Shown: positions 8,850-21,661 of the stretch, piece after piece | Layout: each line of letters starts with the position of its first letter | Numbering within the stretch: the stretch's first letter is position 1 | Source of the DNA: Struthio camelus | Taxonomy: Eukaryota; Chordata; Aves; Struthioniformes; Struthionidae | DNA length: 64,000 nt | Direction of reading: 5' to 3' | NCBI RefSeq assembly: GCF_040807025.1 | Contig: NC_090981.1 | Span: forward strand, 70,317,645-70,381,644 | Notes under the pieces: model-generated | What the model was told of the DNA's origin: nothing | The model's database searches: none | Seen by the model: the letters and a program-made list of their open reading frames with translations, nothing else | Position numbers and translations under genes: made by a program

Positions 8850-11800
8850 TTGCTCGGCGTGGCTCGCTGGTGCCCTCGGCTGGCCAGAAATCGGTACTGC
8901 AGCCCGAAAAATCAGTACTGCAGCCGAAGCGGGGCGCAGGCGCAGTGGTTTCGGCGTGGCTCGTTGGTGCCCTCGGCTGGCCAGAAATCGGTACTGCAGG
9001 CGAAGCGGGGCGCAGGCGCAGTGGTTTCGGCGTGGCTCGTTGGTGCCCTCGGCTGGCCAGAAATCGGTACTGCAGGCGAAGCGGGGCGCATGCGCACTGG
9101 GTTTCGGCGTGGCTCGTTGGTGCCCTCGGCTGGCGAGAAATCGGTACTGCAGGCGAAGCGGGGCGCATGCGCACTGGGTTTCGGCGTGGCTCGTTGGTGC
9201 CCTCGGCTGGCCAGAAATCGGTACTGCAGGTGAAGCGGGGCGCAGGCGCAGTGGTTTCGGCGTGGCTCGTGGGTGCCCTCGGCTGGCCAGAAATCGGTAC
9301 TGCAGGCGAAGCGGGGCGCAGGCGCAGTGGTTTCGGCGTGGCTCGTTGGTGCCCTCGGCTGGCCAGAAATCGGTACTGCAGGCGAAGCGGGGCGCAGGCG
9401 GAGTGGTTTCGGCGTGGCTCGTGGGTGCCCTCGGCTGGCCAGAAATCGGTCCTGCAGGCGAAGCGGGGCGCATGCGCAGTGGTTTCGGCGTGGCTCGTTG
9501 GTGCCCTCGGCTGGCCAGAAATCGGTACTGCAGGCGAAGCGGGGCGCATGCGCAGTGGTTTCGGCGTGGCTCGTTGGTGCCCTCGGCTGGCGAAAAATCG
9601 GTACTGCAGGCGAAGCGGGGCGCATGCGCAGTGGTTTCGGCGTGGCTCGTTGGTGCCCTCGGCTGGCCAGAAATCGGTACTGCAGGCGAAGCGGGGCGCA
9701 TGCGCAGTGGTTTCGGCGTGGCTCGTGGGTGCCCTCGGCTGGCCAGAAATCGGTACTGCAGGCGAAGCGGGGCGCATGCGCAGTGGTTTCGGCGTGGCTC
9801 GTTGGTGCCCTCGGCTGGCCAGAAATCGGTACTGCAGGCGAAGCGGGGCGCATGCGCACTGGGTTTCGGCGTGGCTCGTTGGTGCCCTCGGCTGGCCAGA
9901 AATCGGTACTGCAGGCGAAGCGGGGCGCAGGCGCAGTGGTTTCGGCGTGGCTCGTGGGTGCCCTCGGCTGGCCAGAAATCGGTACTGCAGGCGAAGCGGG
10001 GCGCATGCGCAGTGGTTTCGGCGTGGCTCGTTGGTGCCCTCGGCTGGCCAGAAATCGGTACTGCAGCCCGAAAAATCGGTACTGCGGGCGAAGCGGGGCG
10101 CATGCGCAGTGGTTTCGGCGTGGCTCGTTGGTGCCCTCGGCTGACCAGAAATCGGTACTGCAGCCCGAAAAATCGGTACTGCAGGCGAAGCGGGGCGCAG
10201 GCGCAGTGGTTTCGGCGTGGCTCGTTGGTGCCCTCGGCTGGCCAGAAATCGGTACTGCAAGCGAAGCGGGGCGCATGCGCACTGGGTTTCGGCGTGGCTC
10301 GTGGGTGCCCTCGGCTGGCCAGAAATCGGTCCTGCAGGCGAAGCGGGGCGCATGCGCAGTGGTTTCGGCGTGGCTCGTTGGTGCCCTCGGCTGGCCAGAA
10401 ATCGGTACTGCAGGTGAAGCGGGGCGCAGGCGCAGTGGTTTCGGCGTGGCTCGTTGGTGCCCTCGGCTGGCCAGAAATCGGTACTGCAGGCGAAGCGGGG
10501 CGCAGGCGCAGTGGTTTCGGCGTGGCTCGTTGGTGCCCTCGGCTGGCCAGAAATCGGTACTGCAGGCGAAGCGGGGCGCAGGCGCAGTGGTTTCGGCGTG
10601 GCTCGTGGGTGCCCTCGGCTGGCCAGAAATAGGTACTGCAGGCGAAGCGGGGCGCAGGCGCAGTGGTTTCGGCGTGGCTCGTTGGTGCCCTCGGCTGGCC
10701 AGAAATCGGTACTGCAGGCGAAGCGGGGCGCATGCGCAGTGGTTTCGGCGTGGCTCGTTGGTGCCCTCGGCTGGCCAGAAATCGGTACTGCAGGCGAAGC
10801 GGGGCGCAGGCGCAGTGGTTTCGGCGTGGCTCGTGGGTGCCCTCGGCTGGCCAGAAATCGGTACTGCAGGCGAAGCGGGGCGCATGCGCACTGGGTTTCG
10901 GCGTGACTCGTGGGTGCCCTCGGCTGGCCAGAAATCGGTACTGCAGGCGAAGCGGGGCGCAGGCGCAGTGGTTTCGGCGTGGCTCGTTGGTGCCCTCGGC
11001 TGGCCAGAAATCGGTACTGCAGGCGAAGCGGGGCGCAGGCGCAGTGGTTTCGGCGTGGCTCGTTGGTGCCCTCGGCTGGCCAGAAATCGGTACTGCAGGC
11101 GAAGCGGGGCGCAGGCGCAGTGGTTTCGGCGTGACTCGTGGGTGCCCTCGGCTGGCCAGAAATCGGTACTGCAGGCGAAGCGGGGCGCATGCGCAGTGGT
11201 TTCGGCGTGGCTCGTTGGTGCCCTCGGCTGGCCAGAAATCGGTACTGCAGGCGAAGCGGGGCGCAGGCGCAGTGGTTTCGGCGTGACCCGTGGGTGCCCT
11301 CGGCTGGCCAGAAATCGGTACTGCAGGCGAAGCGGGGCGCAGGCGCAGTGGTTTCGGCGTGGCTCGTTGGTGCCCTCGGCTGGCCAGAAATCGGTACTGC
11401 AGGCGAAGCGGGGCGCATGCGCAGTGGTTTCGGCGTGGCTCGTTGGTGCCCTCGGCTGGCCAGAAATCGGTACTGCAGGCGAAGCGGGGCGCATGCGCAG
11501 TGGTTTCGGCGTGGCTCGTTGGTGCCCTCGGCTGGCCAGAAATCGGTACTGCAGGCGAAGCGGGGCGCATGCGCACTGGGTTTCGGCGTGGCTCGTTGGT
11601 GCCCTCGGCTGGCCAGAAATCGGTACTGCAGCCCGAAAAAACGGTCCTGCAGGCGAAGCGGGGCGCATGCGCACTGGGTTTCGGCGTGGCTCGTTGGTGC
11701 CCTCGGCTGGCCAGAAATCGGTACTGCAGGCGAAGCGGGGCGCATGCGCAGTGGTTTCGGCGTGGCTCGTTGGTGCCCTCGGCTGGCCAGAAATCGGTAC

Positions 11801-14800
11801 TGCAGGCGAAGCGGGGCGCATGCGCAGTGGTTTCGGCGTGGCTCGTTGGTGCCCTCGGCTGGCCAGAAATCGGTACTGCAGGCGAAGCGGGGCGCATGCG
11901 CAGTGGTTTCGGCGTGGCTCGTTGGTGCCCTCGGCTGGCCAGAAATCGGTACTGCAGGCGAAGCGGGGCGCATGCGCAGTGGTTTCGGCGTGGCTCGTTG
12001 GTGCCCTCGGCTGGCCAAAAATCGGTACTGCAGCCCGAAATATCGGTACTGCAGGCGAAGCGGGGCGCATGCGCAGTGGTTTCGGCGTGGCTCGTTGGTG
12101 CCCTCGGCTGGCCAGAAATCGGTACTGCAGGCGAAGCGGGGCGCAGGCGCAGTGGTTTCGGCGTGGCTCGTTGGTGCCCTCGGCTGGCCAGAAATCGGTA
12201 CTGCAGGCGAAGCGGGGCGCAGGCGCAGTGGTTTCGGCGTGGCTCGTTGGTGCCCTCGGCTGGCCAGAAATCGGTACTGCAGGCGAAGCGGGGCGCATGC
12301 GCACTGGGTTTCGGCGTGGCTCGTTGGTGCCCTCGGCTGGCCAGAAATCGGTACTGCAGGCGAAGCGGGGCGCAGGCGCAGTGGTTTCGGCGTGGCTCGT
12401 TGGTGCCCTCGGCTGGCGAGAAATCGGTACTGCAGGCGAAGCGGGGCGCATGCGCACTGGGTTTCGGCGTGACTCGTGGGTGCCCTCGGCTGGCCAGAAA
12501 TCGGTCCTGCAGGCGAAGCGGGGCGCATGCGCAGTGGTTTCGGCGTGGCTCGTTGGTGCCCTCGGCTGGCCAGAAATCGGTCCTGCAGGCGAAGCGGGGC
12601 GCATGCGCAGTGGTTTCGGCGTGGCTCGTGGGGGCCCTCGGCTGGCCAGAAATCGGTACTGCAGGCGAAGCGGGGCGCATGCGCAGTGGTTTCGGCGTGG
12701 CTCGTTGGTGCCCTCGGCTGGCCAGAAATCGGTACTGCAGGCGAAGCGGGGCGCATGCGCAGTGGTTTCGGCGTGGCTCGTTGGTGCCCTCGGCTGGCCA
12801 GAAATCGGTACTGCAGGCGAAGCGGGGCGCAGGCGCAGTGGTTTCGGCGTGGCTCGTGGGTGCCCTCGGCTGGCCAGAAATCGGTACTGCAGGCGAAGCG
12901 GGGCGCATGCGCAGTGGTTTCGGCGTGGCTCGTTGGTGCCCTCGGCTGGCGAAAAATCGGTACTGCAGGCGAAGCGGTGCGCAGGCGCAGTGGTTTCGGC
13001 GTGGCTCGTGGGGGCCCTCGGCTGGCCAGAAATCGGTACTGCAGGCGAAGCGGGGCGCATGCGCAGTGGTTTCGGCGTGGCTCGTGGGTGCCCTCGGCTG
13101 GCCAGAAATCGGTACTGCAGCCCGAAAAAACGGTCCTGCAGGCGAAGCGGGGCGCATGCGCACTGGGTTTCGGCGTGGGTCGTTGGTGCCCTCGGCTGGC
13201 CAGAAATCGGTACTGCAGCCCGAAAAATCGGTACTGCAGGCGAAGCGGGGCGCATGCGCAGTGGTTTCGGCGTGGCTCGTTGGTGCCCTCGGCTGGCCAG
13301 AAATCGGTACTGCAGGCGAAGCGGGGCGCATGCGCAGTGGTTTCGGCGTGGCTCGTTGGTGCCCTCGGCTGGCCAGAAATTGGTACTGCAGGCGAAGCGG
13401 GGCGCATGCGCAGTGGTTTCGGCGTGGCTCGTTGGTGCCCTCGGCTGGCGAAAAATCGGTACTGCAGGCGAAGCGGGGCGCAGGCGCAGTGGTTTCGGCG
13501 TGGCTCGTTGGTGCCCTCGGCTGGCCAGAAATCGGTACTGCAGGCGAAGCGGGGCGCAGGCGCAGTGGTTTCGGCGTGGCTCGTTGGTGCCCTCGGCTGG
13601 CCAGAAATTGGTACTGCAGGCGAAGCGGGGCGCATGCGCAGTGGTTTCGGCGTGGCTCGTGGGTGCCCTCGGCTGGCCAGAAATCGGTACTGCAGCGCGA
13701 AAAATCGGTACTGCAGGCGAAGCGGGGCGCATGCGCACTGGGTTTCGGCGTGGCTCGTTGGTGCCCTCGGCTGGCCAGAAATCGGTACTGCAGCCCGAAA
13801 AATCGGTACTGCAGGCGAAGCGGGGCGCATGCGCACTGGGTTTCGGCGTGGCTCGTTGGTGCCCTCGGCTGGCCAGAAATCGGTACTGCAGGCGAAGCGG
13901 GGCGCATGCGCAGTGGTTTCGGCGTGGCTCGTTGGTGCCCTCGGCTGGCCAGAAATCGGTACTGCAGGCGAAGCGGGGCGCAGGTGCAGTGGTTTCGGCG
14001 TGGCTCGTTGGTGCCCTCGGCTGGCCAGAAATCGGTACTGCAGGCGAAGCGGGGCGCAGGCGCAGTGGTTTCGGCGTGACTCGTGGGTGCCCTCGGCTGG
14101 CCAGAAATCGGTACTGCGGGCGAAGCGGGGCGCATGCGCAGTGGTTTCGGCGTGGCTCGTTGGTGCCCTCGGCTGGCCAGAAATCGGTCCTGCAGGCGAA
14201 GCGGGGCGCAGGCGCAGTGGTTTCGGCGTGACTCGTGGGTGCCCTCGGCTGGCCAGAAATCGGTACTGCAGGCGAAGCGGGGCGCAGGCGCAGTGGTTTC
14301 GGCGTGGCTCGTTGGTGCCCTCGGCTGGCCAGAAATCGGTACTGCAGGCGAAGCGGGGCGCAGGCGCACTGGGTTTCGGCGTGGCTCGTTGGTGCCCTCG
14401 GCTGGCCAGAAATCGGTACTGCAGGCGAAGCGGGGCGCATGCGCACTGGGTTTCGGCGTGGCTCGTGGGTGCCCTCGGCTGGCCAGAAATCGGTACTGCA
14501 GCCCGAAAAAACGGTCCTGCAGGCGAAGCGGGGCGCATGCGCACTGGGTTTCGGCGTGGCTCGTTGGTGCCCTCGGCTGGCCAGAAATCGGTACTGCAGG
14601 CGAAGCGGGGCGCATGCGCAGTGGTTTCGGCGTGGCTCGTTGGTGCCCTCGGCTGGCCAGAAATCGGTACTGCAGGCGAAGCGGGGCGCAGGCGCAGTGG
14701 TTTCGGCGTGGCTCGTTGGTGCCCTCGGCTGGCCAGAAATCGGTACTGCAGGCGAAGCGGGGCGCAGGCGCAGTGGTTTCGGCGTGGCTCGTTGGTGCCC

Positions 14801-15563
14801 TCGGCTGGCCAGAAATCGGTACTGCAGGCGAAGCGGGGCGCATGCGCACTGGGTTTCGGCGTGGCTCGTTGGTGCCCTCGGCTGGCCAGAAATCGGTACT
14901 GCAGCGCGAAAAATCGGTACTGCAGGCGAAGCGGGGCGCAGGCGCAGTGGTTTCGGCGTGGCTCGTGGGTGCCCTCGGCTGGCCAGAAATCGGTCCTGCA
15001 GGCGAAGCGGGGCGCATGCGCAGTGGTTTCGGCGTGGCTCGTTGGTGCCCTCGGCTGGCCAGAAATCGGTACTGCAGGCGAAGCGGGGCGCATGCGCAGT
15101 GGTTTCGGCGTGGCTCGTTGGTGCCCTCGGCTGGCCAGAAATCGGTACTGCAGGCGAAGCGGGGCGCATGCGCACTGGGTTTCGGCGTGGCTCGTTGGTG
15201 CCCTCGGCTGGCCAGAAATCGGTACTGCAGCCCGAAAAAACGGTCCTGCAGGCGAAGCGGGGCGCATGCGCACTGGGTTTCGGCGTGGCTCGTGGGTGCC
15301 CTCGGCTGGCCAGAAATCGGTACTGCAGGCGAAGCGGGGCGCATGCGCAGTGGTTTCGGCGTGGCTCGTTGGTGCCCTCGGCTGGCCAGAAATCGGTACT
15401 GCAGGCGAAGCGGGGCGCATGCGCAGTGGTTTCGGCGTGGCTCGTTGGTGCCCTCGGCTGGCCAGAAATCGGTACTGCAGGCGAAGCGGGGCGCATGCGC
15501 AGTGGTTTCGGCGTGGCTCGTTGGTGCCCTCGGCTGGCCAGAAATCGGTACTGCAGGCGAAGC
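8850..15563. repeat. 76-bp GC-rich tandem array 2
   Basis: About 85 units of the same repeat as array 1, all in one orientation, with variant forms (GTGACTCGTGGG, TGGCGAAAAATCGG, CAGCCCGAAAAAACGG) interspersed. Its last 2,745 bp are collinear with arrays 1 and 3. On the minus strand all three frames stay open across the whole array (frames of 2,272-2,710 codons, running into the flanks). Because 76 = 1 mod 3, these give the same 76-residue period in every frame. I do not call them genes. Confidence 0.97.
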
Positions 15564-18500
15564 ACACGATCCCTCTGTGTGCCCCGGGGCCCAGTGCTGG
15601 TTTTGCAGCACGCCACAAAGTTCTCTGCTGAGCTTTCTCCCCTGCCCAGGAGCTGTCCGGGTGCCTTCTGGCGCCTCCGGGCCCCGCAGAGTCCCTCCGT
15701 CTGCGCTGTCGTCGCCCGGTAACTTCCTTTTTTCCACTGTTCCTTTACGGCGGGGCTGGGAGTGGTGTCGGGAGGGCGGAGGGGTCCCAGGGGAGCCCTG
15801 CGGAGGGTCGCGGCGGTGCCGGGGATCGCGGGGCCGGGGGGCTCCGGGCTCCACGGCGGCTGCCGGGGACGGGACGGGATCGCCGCTGGGTCCAACCTCA
15901 CGGAGCGCTGCTGCCCGCGGCATCCTGGGAGATGTAGTCTTCCGGCGCCGGGCGGCCATGCTGGTTTGGGAGTGCGGCATGCCGGGAGCAGTAGTCTTCC
16001 GGCACCGGGCTGCCGGGCGGCCAGGCTGTCTGCGGGGCGCGGCATGCCGGGAGCAGTAGTCTTCCGGCACCAGGCTTCCGAGCGGCCATTTTAGTCTGCA
16101 GAGCATTCTGGGAGATGTATTCTTCCGGTACCGAGCTTCCGGGCGGCCATGTTGTTTTGGGGGCGCGGCATGCCGGGAGCAGTAGTCTTCCGGCGCCGGG
16201 CTGCCGGGCGGCCATTTTCATCTGCGGAGCATTCTGGGAGATGTAGTGTCCCAGCACCGAGCTTCCGGGCGGCCATTTTAATCTGTTAGGCATGCCGGGA
16301 GGCGTTGGCTTCCCTTGCTGGGTTTCTGGGAGATCATGTTGTGCCTGTCGAGGTGGCAGGAGGTGCAGCTGTCAACAGGGTTCCCACCCGCTGGCCACGT
16401 CGTGCTCTGTGGCAGCCAGGAGCTGCCGTTCCAGGTGCCTGTGCCTCCTCAGCACTGCAGCAGTGGGCCAGTGTGTCTGTTCCTTACTTGTCATGTCATG
16501 GGGGAAGGACTATATGCTGCCGTGAAGAACTACGGGCTGCTGCCCTCAGACCTCTGTCAGTTATCGCGTGTCAGGAGCGGCCAGGAGAATCCAAATGCCA
16601 GCGGAAAGGTTCTCTGCCCGGTCCCGAAGAGGAGCCTTCGGCCGTAGGAAGGTTGGCAGCGTCCTTACCGTGACCCGTGAGCCACGCTTCGTGGACCAGC
16701 AAAGGAGAGGGGGGAGTAGCGCCTGGTAGCCCAGTCGCTATGGCATCGCTGGCGCTAGCAGGCCCGCGAGGTCTGTGTGAAGCCTCACCTGCCTGTCTGG
16801 AGCTTTATTTTGGTCTGTTTACCCGGAGTAACCAGCGAGGCCTAAAATGAGAATTTAGGATGGCTAGATGGGTTACCTGTGACCCGACCTGTCCTCGCCT
16901 TGCTTTGCTGCCTAGCAGCAAGCAATAACGGGAACTTGGGACCCCAGAATAAAAACTGTTGCAGTGCTTAAGGGAGGACCTGCGTTTGCCCAGGTTAGGG
17001 AACCGTAATGAAAGCTTGGGGGGGGGGGGCGGGAGGGGGGAGAGGAAGCTCCAAAACAGGAACCTCCCGGTGACCTTGGTGGTTTGATTCATTTGCAGAA
17101 TAGTGTTCCGAGGGCCAGCAACCTGAGGAGGAGCCGCTCGACCCGTTTTGTTGATTTCGGTGATGCTGTTTTAAGGAAGCACGTAAGTACAGAAGAGCTC
17201 TGGGAGGGTTTTCAAACAAGACGGGGAAGAGCGTGGGAAAGCTAGGTGCCGTGAGTACGGAAGTTGTTAAGGGCTGAGAGAATTTGGGGGGTTAAGCGTG
17301 CGCACGTGACGGTCTGAAAGGGGCTGATGCACAAGCAGTAGTAAAAGGGCGTGACGGAGTGCAAGGTTCCTCCCCGGTGTGGGCCCGTGCGTGCGCTCTC
17401 GCGGACGCAGGCGCTCTGGAGGCGCAGGGATTCGGGCAAGCAGGCCCACAGGCGGACTTGGGGAAAACGGTGTGCAGAGCGCTCGGCGGGTGAGCGGGGC
17501 TGGAGCGGGTCGAGGGCTGTCCCGGGCGGGCTGCCTGGGTCCATCCGGTTCTGCTCCCTGTCCCTCTGTCCAGCTCTCCATCTTTCTCTTTCTTTCCCCA
17601 TAGCTCTGTCCGGTGCCCCATCCCTTTGTTTAACTACTCGTTGCTCTGCCCAGCTCCCCATCCCTCTTGTACTCTTCCCGTCCCTCTGTCAATACCTGCT
17701 TCCCTCTGTCTGCTTCTCCATCCCTCTGACTGGCTCCCTATCGCTCTGTCCAGCTCTTCGTCGTCCTCTTTCTCTCCCGATCCCACTACCTGCCTGCTGT
17801 CCCTCTGCCTGGCTCCCCATCCCTCCACCACCCCCCCCAACTGCTCTGTCTATCTGCCTCTTCGTACCTCTCTTTGCCCCTTCAGCCCTCCATCCACCTC
17901 TCCAGTCTTCTCTGTTTCCATCCCTCTGTTCAGCTCCTCATCCATCTATTTGCCGCCTCCTTATCCCTCTTTTCCCCTGTACCATCCCATCTCTCTGTCC
18001 GACTTCCCCTCTCTCTTTTGGGGGGTTTAGTACCTGTTTTAGCAGACAATCGCGTGTCCCTTTAGGCCCCAGGAAGCAGAAAGTTCTGACCTGACAGCAA
18101 AGTATTTGGTCTTTTTAACGCTCTTGCGGCTGAAGGTGACTCCTAATGAAAAGCAATGAGAATTCTGAGGATTCACTGGAAACGTAAAAGACAGTATCTG
18201 CCCTTTTTAAAAGGCTGTGTGCTTCCGCTAATAATACCTGTAGTAATCAAGCCACTAGATTTTTCTGACAATAAGAGCCTTTAAGCTGCGATCGCTACTC
18301 GAAAAGTCCAGATATTTTAGAAACTGAACGAGCCTTCTGAGCTTGCTGACTGCAGTACCTCGAAAGATGATCAGAGTGCTGATGTTTTCATGCTTTAGTG
18401 TGGTAGAGATGCTCTGTGCAAACATCCCTTGTGTTTAATCTTCAAAACTGCGCAGACTGTCACGGAGCTCTCTTTTGACTATCTACTTTGCGTAACAAAC

Positions 18501-21500
18501 AGAAAGGCAGGAGGTTGACAGTGCTAAATGAGTAAGGTCATTGCTTGTTTAGGGGTTGCAAATTTTATGGAATTTTGTCCTTTTAAATCTCATCTAGAAT
18601 ATGCTTGCAAAAAATCCCTGGGAAGAAAACAAGGAGTATAAGCAGCTTTTGAATATTATTAGCAATACTTACACGTTCTGGATGGGTTCTTAGGGTCCCC
18701 CATGGTCTTCTGCCCTCCCCATTACCCCCAAATTTACCCATTTTGCAGTGTTTTGGCACTTATTTTGCTCTTTCTTGTCCCGAAGCAGGTCAGGGTTTGG
18801 TGTGGACAGAGGGGGGAAGGAGCCAGCTGTGGGTAAATGGGCCCTGGATGGCATCGCGGGGACACGGCGAATCCTGGCACAGCCCATCTTCAGCACGGGG
18901 AGAGGCCGGAGTGCTGCCGTGATGAGTGCTGAGAAAGGTACCTCTCTTTGGATTATGTGCACCCCAGAGCCCACCTTCTGGCCTTTCATTCTCCCCCGAT
19001 CCCTCCTGTCAAGTATTTGTGCTCTGCGGATGCCTGAGTTTGGCTTTTTGTGACTTGTAGGTTCCTCCGCTGAGGTTCTTTTTGCCCCTGAGGTCCTCCC
19101 TTTCACCATCTTGTCCCCACAGAACCCTGAATTGTTTCTTCTCCCTCGCCCAGCCCACAACATCCCTTCCTTTTCCTTTTCTTTTTTGCTGCCCCTCGAT
19201 CCTTCCTTTTGCAATTTTGCACCACCAGTTCACTCTGTTAAGCTCTTCTCTCTTTTGGGCTTTTTGCACCCCCCACCCCCCACCCCCTTTGTAAAGCTTT
19301 TTTTGTGCCGCTTACAAGCTTCTGGCTTTTTTTCCCCTGAGAAGCCTTCCTTCTGGCTTTGTGTGTCAGCACCCTCCCCTTTTTGAATAAAGCAGAGATT
19401 AAAGGCAAACTCGGTATCTCTTTATGCAGCTGCAACCCTTTGGAGGGGAAGCAAATACGTTATTGTGGTTTGTAGTATTTCTGGGCTAACTCTGGGGAAA
19501 TCCTCATCACAGTTTGGATTTTTTGTTGTTGTTTCTATAAGTTCGTTGCTTTGAAAGTTTGAAACTAGTATTCGTTTGGCTTACTGCCTTACTGTCATAA
19601 CTGAGCGTAAAGCAGAGATTGTGTTGCCATTGCATATGACCTCCCTCATATGGTGCTTGCGTTCATATACGTGTGTTCTCCCCAGGAGTACTCTTGCCTT
19701 TTCCTTTCCTTTAGTAAACAAACGCCTTTCTGAGCCAATACCGAGCAACACGGTGGATGTGCTTCTAGCGCTAACGTCGCGTCGCAGGAGGCAGCTGAGA
19801 GCAGTCGATAAGCCGGTGCTCTAGACATGCAAAGGCAGGAAGAAGCGGACTAGCTATTGAGCTTCCCTCGAGAGCAGAGGAAGAGGAGAAGAAACCCAGG
19901 GGGCGGTCATACGCCCGCTGACGATTCCGGAGGCTTTGCCTTGCAATGCGTTTCTCCTGGTAGGCGGCAGCACTCATTGCCCGTGGCGGGTAAGGGCCGG
20001 AACCACCTTGCGCTGAGGGCTCAGCAGAACCAGAGAGGCGAGGGTGTCCCTGGGGTGGCTGCGGGTGCCTGGATTTCTCCGGCCCACCTCAAGGCATGCA
20101 TTGCGGGGAGAAAAGGGTGCGGGCTTTCAGGGGCCTGGCAGTGCTCTGCTCCGTGCGGGCACAGGGCAGGGTCTGCCCTGAACACATGTTTGCCTCTCCC
20201 TGTCTTTGTTTTAATTCCTGCCTTTAGGGCTGAGGTTCCTCCCCAGAGCAGACTTGTACGTGTGCCCTCGCTCGTGTAGATGCAGATGGCCTGGAGGTGT
20301 GGGGAGGCAGGCTGTCCCGCGAGAAGGACTTTTGCGCGGCGTCCCGGGGAGGATAGCTGTGATGTACCTCGTGCACCCAAGGGTGTTGGTAAGCGACAAG
20401 ATAACAAGTGGCTGTTTCCTGGTCACTCCCCTCACTAGAGAAAAATCGATTTACAGATTGGCTTTCACATGGAGAGAGAAACAGTACACCTTTCCTCAGG
20501 TCTGGTTGGGGTTTCACAGTGTGCCTGCACTAACACGTGGTCGTTGTCAGAGACGGTTTAGACGGGTTGCCTGCAGAGAGGTAGGAAAGGCATTACCTTT
20601 CGTGGACAGTGCTGTGGTGGGCAGAGCTACGGACGAAGAGGTGTGAGAGCGAGGTGCCTGAGCCTTAAAACTGACTGGAAGGGACAGGATTCAAGGCCGG
20701 TTGGTGCACAGCACACAGCGCAACGCCAGGCTCATTATAAAGGTACTGTAATTGGGGAAACGGCCCGCTGACAGAAGAAGAAAGGTTAAAGCTCTGTGTG
20801 AAATAAAGGGTCCTTCCCATCAGTGCTGAGGAAGAGGGTCGCGTTTCTTAGAGCAGCATATCCGTCGTTTTTCTGGTAGCAGCAGAGCACCGCAGTGGGA
20901 GGTTCTGGAAGAGTCAGGAGCAGAACTGGCAGGAGGCTCTTTTCCCTGTCCGGATGGAAAAACGGCTGTAAGCACGCTTGCCAGAAACCGAGGAGGCCGA
21001 GGACGAGGCCCGGCTGGGGCCCTTGCCTTGGGCCCTGACTGCGGGCACCCGGCGCGCCCTGCCACCCGAGGCCTGCTCGCCCCAGGCGCGACTGCCACCG
21101 CCACCACCCCTCGGCGCTGCTGCGCCCCGGTGCTGCACCGCCGCCGAGACACGGGGTGCTCGTGAGGTCCCCGCCACCGTCTCCTCCTGCAGGACACAGG
21201 TGCCCGGGGGGAGGGTACGAAAGGGTCGGGGCGGCCCGACCGGAGGGTGCGGGGAGCGGCGGCGGCCGCTGCCGGCCTAGGCCAGCGGGGTCGCGCATGC
21301 GCACTGGATCAGACCGGCTCGCGGCTGCGGCAAGCGGAGTGGCGCATGCGCATTGGGGGGCGACCCGCTTACTCCCTGCTGCCCTCAAGTGACTACGAAC
21401 CGGTACTGCAGGCAGGGGATTAACGCATGCGCACTGCTCCAGATGTGCTCCATGCTGCCCTCGGGTGATGCCACCGCAATAGTGCAGCCAGCCGACGAAC

Positions 21501-21661
21501 GCATGCGTCCTGGACGCATCGGTTCCTTGGTGCCCCTCGAGCGATGAAAGCCTGCCAGCCAACCAGCCGCCTCGCGCATGCGCGCCGCCCCGACACTGCT
21601 CCCTGCGGCCCTCAGCTACGAACAGCGTAGTACTGCAGGCAGCCGCAGCGCGCAGGCGCAC
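15564..21661. repeat. Segmental duplication block, copy B
   Basis: Second copy of the block described at 2746-8849, carrying the 6-bp deletion (near 17,390) relative to A. Contents by position: CpG-rich segment 15,734-15,919; ~61-bp SBS/ETS/YY1 repeats 15,920-16,300; A/B/C-specific ~650-bp segment 16,724-17,371; C/T minisatellite 17,553-18,027; AATAAA 19,386-19,391; CpG-rich segment 20,972-21,292; degenerate array edge 21,293-21,661. No coding gene recognised. Confidence 0.95.
15920..16300. promoter_or_regulatory. Seven ~61-bp SBS/ETS/YY1 repeats (copy B)
   Basis: Identical in layout to 3102-3482, with the strongest SBS match in the first unit on the minus strand (ACTACATCTCCCAGGATGC) abutting CCGGAAG, and YY1-type GCGGCCATTTT cores downstream. 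Inferred promoter-motif cluster. Confidence 0.8.

Noticed and set aside
9273-14231. 1,652-codon plus-strand open frame, and similar ones in arrays 1, 3 and 4
   Set aside because: Same artefact of stop-poor tandem repeats; ends only where a variant unit has TGA or TAG.
7974-16106. 2,710-codon minus-strand open frame (and 2,272- and 2,377-codon ones in the other frames)
   Set aside because: They exist because the 76-bp unit lacks stops in every frame. All three frames give the same peptide, and there is no known domain, start context or codon bias.
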